Source of the DNA: Fratercula arctica
Lineage: Eukaryota > Chordata > Aves > Charadriiformes > Alcidae
Reading direction: 5' to 3'
NCBI GenBank assembly: GCA_947846985.1
Contig: CANTUZ010000001.1
Location: 171,936,091 to 172,000,090, forward strand
DNA length: 64,000 nucleotides
Positions within the stretch are counted from its first letter, which is position 1. The number at the start of each line of letters is the position of its first letter. Positions 48,581-61,000 of the stretch are shown here, piece by piece. Below the pieces are notes generated by a model. It was not told where the DNA came from. It ran no database searches and saw only the letters and a program-made list of their open reading frames with translations. A program made the translations under genes and the position numbers.

Positions 48581-51500
48581 GACTACAGCTCAGGAAACTA
48601 TCGGCCCTGGGATGATAACAGCCAAACAAGATCTTCCCTTACATCTTCTGTCCCTCATCACCTTCTCTCCTAGCCTGCCCCTCATACATCTATCTCTTCC
48701 TTTGCATTGCTGTATGTCAGTTGCTATCGGTTCCATGCTTCCTGCCACTCTCTCTCATAGCACCTTTATCTTTGTTTTTTAAACATTGGAAGAAACAGAT
48801 AAGTGAATTAGACCTATCGGATCCATGTGTATTGGGTAGTCATGCCCTGTAACCAAAAGATGTGTTTACTGTGTCCTCCCTCTGTACCTCTTCCCCAGTT
48901 ACTCAGTCTCAGGTCAGACTTTCAGGGTGGAACTCCTCTCTCCTGACTTCAGACACTAACCCCTGAGCCAGCCTCCTGTTCTGCCTTATAATAACAGAAA
49001 GAAATAAATGCTTGGAGACATGAATCATCTCATGCATTTCAGGTTCCTACCTTTGGATGAAACTACTTGAACCATAGAAGACCCTCTTTCTTTCCACTGA
49101 CTGGAAGGGTAGTCCAGACAACAAGCTCAACAGCTGATAGGGGTCTCAAATGACCCCATTTGAGATACTTCTATTTGGTCAAACAGATCTTTAATTGTCC
49201 TACCCCATGTAGACTGGAGGAAGCTAAAGGGAATTTGAGATAGGGAGATGGTGAAAACCACAATTCCAGCTCTACACAGAAAAAAAAACCCCAATTTAGA
49301 GTTGGTAATACCAAACAACTATCTACTGTTGCATGTTTTCCATGCAACTGACCCTTTTAAGTTGGCGATTTGTATGTTGCACGTAAAACAAAGTTTCATC
49401 AAAATCCAAATCAACAGAGACTGTAATCCCCAAAATGATCTGCTAGAAAAAACTTCTACACTACAGGTTTGGCTTGATGCTTTAGATGTTACAGCTGCCA
49501 CTCTTCGTCCAGTTTCTGAACATTCAGATTGTATTTATGGCCCTACAAGCATGGAGGTGAGGAATCGTAAGAAAAATAAGCACACTGATTCACATGAAAA
49601 GTATGTGCCAAATAAAGCCTTAAATCATTTTATGCGGCCTGTCATTCAAACATATTTGACTGTCATCCAAATTGTTGGAATTGTCTTTCATACAGAAAAA
49701 AAAATGTGCTTATTTTTAGGATAATTGGAGAAGCAACAGATTATCTTCAAATTAATGAATAGGTCAAGTTGTTTTTATAAGCTTAATAATATTTTCCATT
49801 GTCCCTGCCTCCTTAACACCTATCTTCATTGCCTGATCATTCACATACTTTATTTTTTTGTGTTTAGATGAGTCATGAAGTGCACATTACGATGATAAAT
49901 GTATCATCTCTGCTTCCTCTTAATATTATCTCAGTGATGTGATTCACACCATAAACCTACTTTACTCGTTCTGTCCTTTGTTGTTCATAACCTTGACTCT
50001 GATAACATCAACAGTACCGCTGGAATCACATGGTTTTACTTAAAAGCTAACATAAAGGTTTTATCTGCTTTACATTTTATAAATTCAGTCTGGCACATTT
50101 TTTTCTATTTCACCAGTTATTCACATGAAATCACAAATGTTATTGTAATGCAAGCTGAAGACACTCACCTTATATATGAAGATGATATTTCCCCTATATG
50201 ATGTTATTTAACTGATTTATTTGAGTTAATTAAATATTGCAAAAGATATTTGAGAAGCTCATTCTTTCTTTTACAGCTTAGGCCATGATTTCAAGCTCAG
50301 CTGGGACTGCTTTCCAGCGCTGTCTCAGAAAATGGATGCACCTCCCGTGTGTAGCCCAAACAGCATCACATTTGGGGCTTTCTTGCCCAACCCCAAGGGC
50401 TATTCTTATACTCACACCATCCCTGAAACCTGGAGTATGTACTTTGCTTCTCCAATTTCATGTGAGTAATAAATGAATTTGTAAGAGTTCTGAGACTGTA
50501 GTGGTTGATGATCCTGACCGAGCGCAATTACATGTGTCATTAAAGCAATATGTAGCTGAGGCGTAATATTCTAAAGATAGTAAAAGATAGTAATACATCC
50601 TTATGTGTGCTCGTGACTGAATCGTAAGGGAACATAAGGTCTTCCTTAAGAGGAAGTTATTGGAAAGTTAAACAAAAAAGCAACGCAGTATGAGTTGTTT
50701 TCTATGTTATCCTTTCAGAAACAGGAGGCTCCATCTTCAAATTACATCACTGATTCACCACGTTTGTGAGCTCAGAGGAAGACAAAATGATTAGAAGTCA
50801 CTGGTTAAAGATGAGGTGGAGAGAAAATGGTGAGATCTGTAGAAAGTGAACACAAAAGCACACCCGCATGCTGTGGGAGTGCCCAAAAGCAGAGATATAA
50901 CCTTTTTCGGCTTCTAGCCTTAGGAAAGACAAGCAAGTGCAGAGACTGTTTCTTGTAGCTACAGGGGGTGCTTTTTTTCTCTGAATACAAATAATTTAAA
51001 ATAAAATATTTTGTCCAGTGATAACCAGTAACTGGTGGCCTGCCTTTCCATTCAGGGCTGAACACATGCCAGATTTATTTGGAAGGGGCTTTGCAGGGAA
51101 GTGATGTGGGAGTATGTCGTGGTTTATGTTTAACCAGGAAAGAGTATGAGCCATTAAGTTGTTAAGAGATGGGGGGACCAAGGAGGGGCAGGTGGGGAAT
51201 GGTGGTGGGGGAGACTGGCTTCTCCCTGGTAAATCTTTATCTGTTGCTCCAATGGGACAAGATCTACTGAATGCAAATCTGCTAGGGCAACCGGATTGAA
51301 TAGCCCTAGATCAGTTCTCGGTCCAGCCCTGGACCAGGAAATTGCATGGCACATCGAGTGATGTCTTTTTCACTCATGCAAATGGCAATCTTACTATTAA
51401 CTTCAATGGGCCAAGACGTACATTAATTAAAGCACCTACTGTGACTTGCTCTTTAAATGTCTTTTTTGACCATGGATCTTTGAACATCTTTGGTAGCCAT

Positions 51501-51825
51501 TTCATTCATGATGTTTAAAACTCGATTTTCCATTTTCATTCAAGGATGGAAGCTGGAGTATGTTTTGACATAACTCAGATTTCTAGGGCTAATTTTAATG
51601 TTAAGATTAAACAAGGAAGTGGTGTACTACTTGAAATGTTCCTTTCCTTGGAAATCTAATTTACAGCATAATGTTGAAGAAAGAGACCAGGACTATCTAA
51701 ACGCTCGCTGTCCTGTTGACTATGGTTATCAGCCGAGAACTAGTGTATGCACAGTGCAGAATGGTTAGTTCTTCTGGAGCAGCTTACCTACCTGCAGCTT
51801 TTTTGTTTTTTATTTTTCCTTTCAG

Positions 51826-52634
51826 GATGACCACTGCCTGCTTACCCTGGCTTCAGAGGAGTGCAGCGAGCAAAAGCAGCTATTTCCATACCTGTGAGCT
51901 AAACCACCCCTGCGACGCCTTGCCAGCCTGTCCCACATCCACCCTTTCCGTGGTAAGCTGTGCCTCCATCCCTCCATCCCTCCCTCCCTCCTCAGGTGGA
52001 GACATGGCGTTCTCCCACCCACAGCCCCGTCTCCTCTGGCACTCAGCCACCGCTCCGCAGCAGGTCCGACTGGATCCGATGTCTGCCAGAGACTGCCCTT
52101 CAGCAGCTGGGCCTGAGAAGGCAAGTGCTGTGACTGAGAAAGGCTTCTCCCAAACAAAATATGACTTATTCATAGGAACAGAGCACTCGGGGGGAAAAAA
52201 AATGTTAACATGAGACGAAACAATATCTCACTTGAAAGGGAGGCAGGCCTACGTCTTCCTTGGAACCACCCTTTCTGGATGGAAATGCCCCTGAAGAACT
52301 TCACTTTTCTTAGCTTCAGACAGAGCACATATCTTTTTTATAATCAGGCAGCCCCTCTGTTTTCTGTGTCCATGAGCTCCACTTGCCAAGCTGATCTGGT
52401 GAAGAAACTAATGGACACTGGAAACATTCCTCTGACTGCCCTGCTTCTTGTACTGCACGCTGCACTTCAGCACGAGAGGACTCCCTGTTTCTAAAATTGA
52501 ACTGTGTCTTTATCAACAGCCTCATTTACCGGGACACCGAGCTCGCAAATCAGATGCACACGACTTGCTGGGCTGTACTGCCTCCAAGCTCTGCCTTCCT
52601 GCAACATGTGCTCTCCCCTCCGAGTTCACCGCAG
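51826..52634 (+). other. Exon-like island, unproven
   Basis: A GC-richer stretch has exon-like boundaries on the plus strand. A pyrimidine tract plus CTTTCAG precedes 51826, and GTG|GTAAGC follows 51952 (127 bases, open as 42 codons). CCTCCCTCCTCAG precedes 51996, with a GC-type donor AG|GCAAGT after 52120. ATCAACAG precedes 52520, with CAG|GTAATT after 52634 (115 bases). The 43-base gap between the first two is too short for an intron, so they cannot both be used. A 165-codon frame spans 51716-52213. No product was recognised; a noncoding transcript or chance are both possible. Confidence 0.22.
51961..51992 (+). repeat. CCTCCAT/CCCT pyrimidine microsatellite
   Basis: Imperfect CCATCCCTCCATCCCTCCCT repeats. 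They also make up the pyrimidine tract of a possible splice acceptor ending at 51995. Confidence 0.8.
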
Positions 52635-53389
52635 GTAATTTTGTCTGTAAGTACCTGTAGGTGGCCGGCTACCTACTTTCATGTTGTTTATCACACTGGG
52701 AATCTGGGAAAAACTCTTGAAGCTACTTGTCTCCTTGCTGCTTTGGCAGGCCATGCCACGAGGAAGGGACATGTAATATTCAAAAAAATAATGAAGTGTC
52801 TCCCAAGATCTCTACAGTCAATTTTAAAACTGTTTAGAAATCTTCTTGGTTTGTGTTTCATTTAATTATTAGTTGTCAACAGAACAATTATTCTATAATT
52901 TGCACTCACAGAGAAATCTGGAAAGTATTCATAGATGCAGATGAATGGTTTTAAAGTAGTGTGTGTATATATATAATAAAATCAAAACTCCTGCTTCATT
53001 TTGTGTGTTTTAAAATTCTGCACATTAAATATGAATGGCATTATCTAAAGATATAATCTAGGGATTTCTTTTTCTTAAGAGCAGTGACTATTATCTTGCT
53101 TCAGGAAGTAAATGAAATACTTCAGAATATAGGCTATCTTTCTGAATATAGAAAAAAATGGGTGGGACAAATATTTGCTGCATCTTGTATTACTTGCAGG
53201 GAGTAGTTGCTTTCCTTGTGTCATTGCAGATAATATAAACATGTTATTACTTGCTTGTTGGCATACAGGCTAGAAATAAACTTATTATCTATTTAATATA
53301 TGCCCTTCCTGCTGGATCTCATGTTTCTATCCAATGAATTTAAGAGTTACTCTCAGCTTTCAGGCTGTGAGTTAAATCTCAGCCAAACA

Positions 53390-53440
53390 AATGTCAATGG
53401 GAGATTTGCCATTATGTTAATTGGGACCAGGATTTCACTC
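53390..53440 (+). repeat. Decayed old amniote dispersed repeat, copy 7
   Basis: gtcaatgggagatttgccat, tatgttaattgggaccagga, tttcactc parallels gtcaatgggagttttgccattgacttcaatgggaccaggatttcaccc, the clearest copy of this class in the window. Confidence 0.6.
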
Positions 53441-54835
53441 AATGAGTATTTCTTGGAGAAGATCTTAAATACTGTGTTAAAAATCAAATAAGAGAAATCT
53501 CAACTTACAAGTACGTAAGGCATTCATCTCTATGCTAATGTAAAATGACTTTGTCAATACCCAGAGGCAGTTAAATTAAGCTTTGTTAGAGCTTTTACTT
53601 GCTGCTAAAAATTCAGCAACTCACATCTAGAATAGATATTGTTTTCACTAAGAGAGAAAAACACTCCAGATATTTAGCTTGTGACATAGCTATGATTTAT
53701 CTTAGACCACGCATCAGTCTAGAGTAGATGGCTTAAGCTGCCAATGTCAAAGGTTGGTTGTCCTAGAAGCCCTTCGAATTGTGCTAGAAGGTTATGCATC
53801 AAGTTACGCATAATTGTGTGTAAGGTTCTGTGGATGGCACAACATGCAGGCATTTTTCCTGAACAAAACAGATTAATATGTAAGCCAAGGATTTCTGTCT
53901 CAAAAAGCAATGTGTTGCTTCAGAGACAGTTGATCAGTAGTGCTCTTTAGCTGAAGAAATTCAACTGCCACTTGACAGCATGAAGATTAGTAACTTCTTA
54001 ATACACCCAACCACAGCATCTTGAATTTGGAGCTTGCATCAGCAATACTATAGCCTGTGTTTACTACACAATAATACACAACATTTCAGAGATGCTATCC
54101 CCCTAACCATTAGGCTTTCAAAAGGAGCAGGAAGAAAATAACACAAGCTCACTACATAAAAATACGATCTTGCTATGCCTGGGTACGCTTTTCAACACAA
54201 AAGCAAGCTCGGATCATCAGCATGGTGGAGAGAGCGTTCAATGCAGCACCCAGGCTGTGCAAAGCCGGCTTTAAGCCAACTTTATTTTTCTCCTGGTTGT
54301 GGAACCCTGTTGGGGCTGGTGTATAGCAGAGAGTTTAAAGGCTAGCGTAGATGCCAGCAGTCTCAAAAGGGCTATTTTAGTAGCCAGGATTATTGGAGCA
54401 TAAAGGAACCACAAAGCCCTTGCTCTCTGATTGCCTTGTGCCAATAGCACGCAGCGAGGGAGCGACAGAAGGCGCTTATAGCATACGGGTTTTCGCTGTT
54501 CTCGAGGAATCTCTTCATGACCATCTCCTCTGGGATCCCAGACTCGCGCAGATCTGCCCTGATTTACCAGCGTGCTGGTGTTATAGTTTTGGGGAGACAG
54601 CTGAAGTGCTGCAGATTACATTTTAAAGACGTGATGCTGACAAATTAAGTTCAAAGTCTTAGCTGGGCCCTTCCAAGTGGCAGCTCTCCAGGGCTGGACA
54701 GTTATAGCAGTAACTTCTATAAATCTTTTCAGAAGCTCCTTGGGCTTCAAATACTTCCAACATTTCGTCATTCCCTTTAAACAGGGAAAATTGCCCAATC
54801 TCTTTTTGGAGGCCAGCATAATTATACTCTCAGAA

Positions 54836-54855
54836 AATAATAATAATAATAATAA
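54836..54855 (+). repeat. (AAT)n microsatellite
   Basis: Six AAT units followed by AA. Confidence 0.85.
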
Positions 54856-57800
54856 AAGTTTATAAAGCAGAACACTGTAGTTCACACCATGTGATAGAAT
54901 TAGTTAATTCTCACAGTAAATACTGGCAAAAATATTAATAGAGTGTCAGTTTTAGATGCACTCCTGTAAATTTATGTTGATGCAAAGAAGTGCAAAAAGA
55001 GCTTTTGAGAGATTTGTTTGGGATTCTTCTTTGTTGCAGGGGAGTAGTTTAATTTCAGTTATAAAACCTCTGCCAAGCTCTGTACATGTCTCACTCTACA
55101 GCGTGCATTTCTTTATTTAAACATGTCCCAAAGAAAACCAACTGGACAAAATGTTTGTGTTGCTTTACATCTACTGCCTTTTCCTCTGTGATATTTGCGT
55201 GCTACTGCCATCCCTGTTAATTAGCATTCTGGAATATTTTGGAGGAAAGAAATGTGAATGCAAGTGTCACAGAAGTCTCTCCCATCTACAGCAATAAAAC
55301 TGATCTCATTATAACAGCCAAAAGCTCACAGGACAGCTCACCAGACAGAATGAGCTTTATGTTCATGCAGCTGGATACCTCCGTGAATGACTCACATAAA
55401 GTATCACTTTTTTATAAATGAAAACTCTCCTGTGAACTCCCACTTTACAGTAAAGCCTCCAATGAAGGCATGCTTTCTTCCTGTCGTGACTGAAGTCATC
55501 TTGATAAAATTTAGCATCCATCCTCACATACTGTATGCATAACAAGAGAAAACAAAAAGAAAAGAAAACAAAAGAAATCAGATGATAGCACCTGGGAAAA
55601 CTGATGAATCAAACTGATGAAGAATCAAAAAGAAAATGAAAGGAAATATCAATCTGGCAAATTGAACAAATGCGATGCACTGTGTTTGGACCCTCTTACG
55701 TTTCAGACTCTCAGAATACCTTCACTTGGCAGGGCACTACACTGCCTATCATTCTTAATTTATTATTTTTTTTTACACTGATGCATGATGAAGGTGATTT
55801 TGGTTGGTGTTCACATAATGCCTTAACTGAATTAAGACAAGTCCTCCATTTCCTACATGGAAAAAAGGCAACAGAGTTAGTGCCGTTTACACCACCTTAA
55901 TGGAATACTCATATAAATGAGCTGCTGGATTTATACCAAGTTTTCAGGAAGGTGAAAATCATGAGAAGAGCAGATTTAAAGGACTACTGGATGCGAGAGA
56001 CTTTTTCTAAAGCACGAATTTTTGCAAGTTCATAATTTCAGTTTAAGCACCGTCTTTTGATTTCTACTTATAGGTGTGATCTAAAAGAGACAGTGGGTTT
56101 ACTAAAAAGAGAAACAGATCGTAACTGTAAGAAGCCCCCCGGTGTGGCTGTGGTGCTGGCGCAGGTGCCATTGCAGGGCTGAAGAAGGCACAAGGCCATC
56201 AGAGGTGAGGCCCTTCCAGGCAAAGCATGTGGGAACCGGAGGATGGAGATGGGGCGGTACCTCCATGAATTAAAAAGTGGGCGGTGGCTTTTCAAGGGGA
56301 AGAGCAGCAGTGACAAAGAGCAGGGCCAAACCAGAAGAGATCAAATTGCCTTAACTAGCAATTAATTATATATTGGCATGGGGGGTTTTGTCAGTGAAGA
56401 AATTGTATGTGTTCCTATGAACTAAAAAATGCATGTTTAACAAAGTCTCAGCATGGCTTGCACAGCAACTTAAAAAACACAGCCTCTGTTTACAAGAGGA
56501 ATACTCAGAGGGCCAAGGTGTAAGGCCTGTGAGGAACAAGGAGCTTTGCCTGCTACAGTGCTTAAATACTGAATCACTTCCAGTATCCTGTGCCAGACAA
56601 TCATTCTGATGCATGTAAGCTGTACCAGTATGATCTGATACGTCAAGAGGCAAGCAGGTTAAATCAGTTGTCGCGATCTTATCAGAACACAAAACCTGTG
56701 TCTCTTTTTTCTGTGTTCAATGCATCATTTCCCAAACTATTTTCCCTTCGCAGATGAACTTTTCCATTCATTGCCTGCTAATTCCTCAATGCAATTAATG
56801 TGTCCCAGGATAATTCCTTTAGTTCATTACCTGCTGCCTGAGCATAACCCCAGAATTTGTTTAGCTGTCATTCTAGTAGCCTGAAGGCTATCTCAGTCAC
56901 GAAGACAGCAATTCAGTTGCTTAACTTGGGTGCCTGGTGCTATTTGAGAAGCTCTGGGGTATCTAAGCCACCCATCAGAGTTGACAACACAAGAACCATG
57001 TGAGACCTACACCCCTGTCAAGTGGCAGCTAGAGATGAGGACGGATGAGCTTTGGTTCACGTGAAGTTACAGAAGGTACCTACATTTGGGTAACTGGGTT
57101 GGGCTTCAATGGCTGGTCATAAACGTCTTATTGTGCCATGGAATGTTCAGCTTAAATATAAACCCATATTTTCATGCCTGTTAACTTCTCCTGGTGCCGT
57201 ACATCTCTTCTTGCAGTCAATTCTCTGAAAAGCAATTAACAAGTAATTATGCTCTACCTCATCTCTAGCTTGTGGAAAAGAACGTCAAGTACAGGAAGCT
57301 AGGATAATGTTCAGAAGTAAACTGTTATTTACACGTTTATTCATTTGCCACATTAAACATATGCATCATTTAGTTTCTAAGCTTGGGTTTCAGTAGCCAT
57401 AGAAACTGAAGAAGACTAACAATGTCATCACTTATCTCCTTTTTTGTTTACTGATCTTAAAAAGAATTCCCGAACCTGCAGTCCTGTATTGTATTTCATG
57501 CGCAATTGCTTCCAATCTAATTTTATGTCAATAAGATTTTATGTATAATTTAAAATACATTATCAGGTAGCTCCTATTTCAGCATTTCATATTAAAACTG
57601 AAGCAATGGTTCAATTGGGGTGCTATTTCATTGCACTTAAAAAAATTTGCTTTCCTTGCTGACTCTGTCCACCTTATGAGTAGATGTTTTCATATATTGT
57701 GTTCCTACTTTATAGTCCTACCATTTATTCATTGCTTGCCACATACCATCCTTGGCTGCTGCTGAGAATGATGTTTGCAGGAGGAAATAGATTGTAAAGT

Positions 57801-57951
57801 ACTGATGCTACAGAAATACTTAGCACCTCAAAGCTGTTCCTATGGCAACTGAGGCCTTCAGAAGTACTAAAACATATATGAGACCTCATGTAGTTTTCAA
57901 GAACGGCATTTTTGCAAAAGCTGATCATTATAACAATACCATATTATATCA

Positions 57952-57987
57952 TTTTTTTCTTTAAACTTCCTAGTTTAAAGAAAAAAA
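57952..57987. repeat. Perfect hairpin, 16 bp stem, TCCT loop
   Basis: TTTTTTTCTTTAAACT (57952-57967) is exactly complementary to AGTTTAAAGAAAAAAA (57972-57987). The word TTTAAACTTCCTAG recurs at 58005-58018, 45 bases after its first copy at 57960-57973. Confidence 0.9.
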
Positions 57988-58018
57988 ACCCTTTTTTTAA
58001 TCTTTTTAAACTTCCTAG

Positions 58019-61000
58019 ACGTACATAAAAATGTATTTTTAGGAACAGACTTCTTTTTATGCTATTATGCTATTGGGACATCAATTGCCATACCACGTTA
58101 CTACTGGACTTATAAAATCAAATTCTGTTAATATTAAAAAAGATGTTATTCGTACATATTCTACTATGTTATCTTGAGTAACTTAAGTTTTTTAATAAAA
58201 TGTAAGCACCTAGGATTAAAAGCTTCCTTTATTTTTCTTAACAGCTTTATAAGTATATAAATCTAGTTAAAAAATTAACCTTTTACATATTTTCCTATGT
58301 GAGTTGCCTCCGCTTTCTGAAACACTCATTGCAATAGATTTAAAAGTCCTAGTCTGGTCCAGGAGCCTGATGTGAAACTCAAAGTTTGCCACTTACGCGT
58401 GGCACATGTCTGGCTGAGCTCACCCGCTCTGCCCTGGGCTGGTTTCGACGTGCTGCACAGCCCTGATACCAGGATGCAGCCTGGTCCTGCTTGTGGGTCC
58501 TACCTGGTGCAGAGGGGACAAAGCAGCGAGAGCAGGCTAATCGGCAGTTCTCTTTGCTACAAGGTGACCTCTTCCTTCATTGTATACAGAGCACTTAAAT
58601 ACACAGAAAAAAACCCACATGACAAACCATAGGGATGATCCAGGCTGAGGGTGATCAGTCCTTGCTCCAGTGGTACCTGGAGTCTCAGCAGCAGCAACCA
58701 TGGTAGCACCCACCTGCTCATGGCTTTCCTGTAGATGCATCACCAGTGCCTGCGCCCTGCTAGCCCACAAGTTTGAGCCTGTTCCAATTAACCTGTACAT
58801 GGACAAGGGTAGGTGACTACAACCCCGTGGTCTGGCCATACTTCCACCTGTCCAGATCCCACCGTCTCACTCTGTGTGAACCACCCGGCAGCATGCTCAG
58901 CTAGAGGCCCATGTCTTACGGGTCAGGCGAAGGGAAATTTACAGATTCATCCATCTCCAGAAGCATATTTCCCTCTCTGCTCTCATAAGATTTGCTGTTT
59001 TCCAACACAATAGATCTTCACTCTGCATCTTTAGCTTTTCTGTGCACCAAGCCTTCATAATCCATGCAAGTTTGAAAAAAAAAGTTTCTCTTATGCAAGG
59101 AGCTTCATGATACAATGATTTTAAAGTAATAATTACTTGATAGTGTTCTTCTTTGTCAGCCACTAAAGAATTCACCATCAACAGGGTCTTTCAGACCTTC
59201 TCCTAGGACTATCTTTTACTTATATAGTTCAAATATAAGAAAATAATAGAACAATGCATCATCTTGCATCACTGTGGTCCTTAAAATGATATTTTAGGCT
59301 GTGTTTCTGTCCAGCCTCCTACTTGAGCCTGAGTAGGGGACTAGGGTCACCTCCAATGTGATCAAAGAGGCCATAAACATACCATTCTTTGCTGAATATC
59401 CTATAGGAGAGGACCTGGATTAAGGTTTCTCACAGAACTTTTCCTGCCTTGGGGTATTTTTCTTACAAGATGTTCTACTGCTATTGTCTTCAGTTACCAT
59501 GATACGACACAGAGGAATGCGTAATCCTCAGAGAGATTTGTCTGGAAATCAAGAAGGTGAAGACACCAAATGCCACCCTCTACTATCACAAGCACTGCAT
59601 CAGAAATGTATCAATACATAAAAAGCAAAAGACCTTAAAAATCAAGGTTTTGTTTTATAAGTGTAAAGCAAAAGTGACATCCAGTGGCCTGCAAATCCAG
59701 ACAGATTGTTTGGAGTTCCTATTACAGAAGCACTGCAGAATTTTTCAAAGGCAACTTCATCTTCTTTGCTGACTTCCATGAATTTGCTCTTTAGTAGCCT
59801 CTTCGATAAAGTTATTATTTGACTTAGAATTGTTGTGCTAGAGCGGTGAACAAATTTGATTTGAACACATAAGATTCTCAATAACACTGCAGCGAATAAG
59901 AAAACATTTAAAGGTTGTGTATAAGGTCAAGAAGGAGAAAGGTTAACTTCACAAGGATTTGAATACTTTATTGCCACTGAACCTAAGGAATGCTTTATAT
60001 TTGCGTTCTAAAATCAGATCAACGCGAGTGTAGGTGATTTTATAAAAGTGAGTAAATAATGAGCTTGTTAAGATGGGCCTTCTGGCTAAACATTTCCCAG
60101 ACCACTGCAAAGAGGTCCCAATTCCACAATGTGCTCCTAGGACATGGTAAAGCCCCATGGGAGGAAAGGTCCTTCTGCGAGGAGTGAACCATGCATCAAA
60201 CCAACAGTTCTGTGCAAAATTGGAAGAGCCACTGAAATGCAAACACAGTGATAGGAGGGAACCTGAACCCCCATGGAAAGGAGTGAAGAGCATCAGCACC
60301 ATGAAACCAGGCCAGGCAGAGAAGCACAAGGCTATGACATTTTGCAAACCCAAACTATTTTCCAATGTGCTTTTGTCCTGCCTTCTTAAGTAAGACATTT
60401 TAGATGGATAAACCTGCCCATATAACTCTGCTAATGCACCTCTGTCCGGAACTGCTCACGGGGCTTTTTTTTCTATGAAGAGATAAGACGTAAGCAGTTT
60501 TCAATTGCTGGATCTCTGCCTTCTGGTACTAAAGGCTATCAATACACACACTAAATTCCAGAAAATAAATGGGAGAAGACAAAGAAAAAAATACAACCAA
60601 AAGGTCGTTGTACACACAAGGAAATGAACAGTGAAAGGTGACAATAAAAAAGACAGGAGGAAGAGACATTGCAAAGGAGGAGAGCCTATGCGGTTGCTTT
60701 GTCATCTTTCCTGGAGCAACCCCTAGTAACAGGAAGACTATCAAAATACCACCACAGAGGCACCTTTTTCTCTTAGAATACCAAGAGCTATATTTTCTCA
60801 GGTGCTCTCTTCCTCTCTTAGAGTTGTCTAGTCATCATATGGGGGACAGTTTCAAAGGCAAATACACTGTCACATCACTTTTCCCTTGGGTTCAAATTAA
60901 CCTAAATGAGAAGGCCTGTCTGTATTCAATAACTTTTAAAAACAGTTGAAGAAAAGTTAGTAAAACACTAACTTGAGTTATTTTGAGGGCAAGAGGCTCT

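Larger units (their letters stand above)
46916..51700. other. Intergenic, AT-rich; no gene seen
   Basis: Contains the hairpin at 47866-47892 and two decayed dispersed repeat copies (47698-47780 and 48530-48580). The 158-codon frame at 49248-49724 (plus) has no family resemblance, signal peptide or splice support. Confidence 0.5.
52635..57951. other. Intergenic, AT-rich; no gene seen
   Basis: Contains a decayed dispersed repeat at 53390-53440 and an AAT microsatellite at 54836-54855. A moderately CpG-containing patch near 54440-54570 and a GC-richer patch near 56130-56290 hold no recognisable exon. Confidence 0.55.

Noticed and set aside
49248..49724. 158-codon plus-strand frame
   Set aside because: No family resemblance, starts in unremarkable context, codes across an A-rich tract and has no splice or regulatory support.
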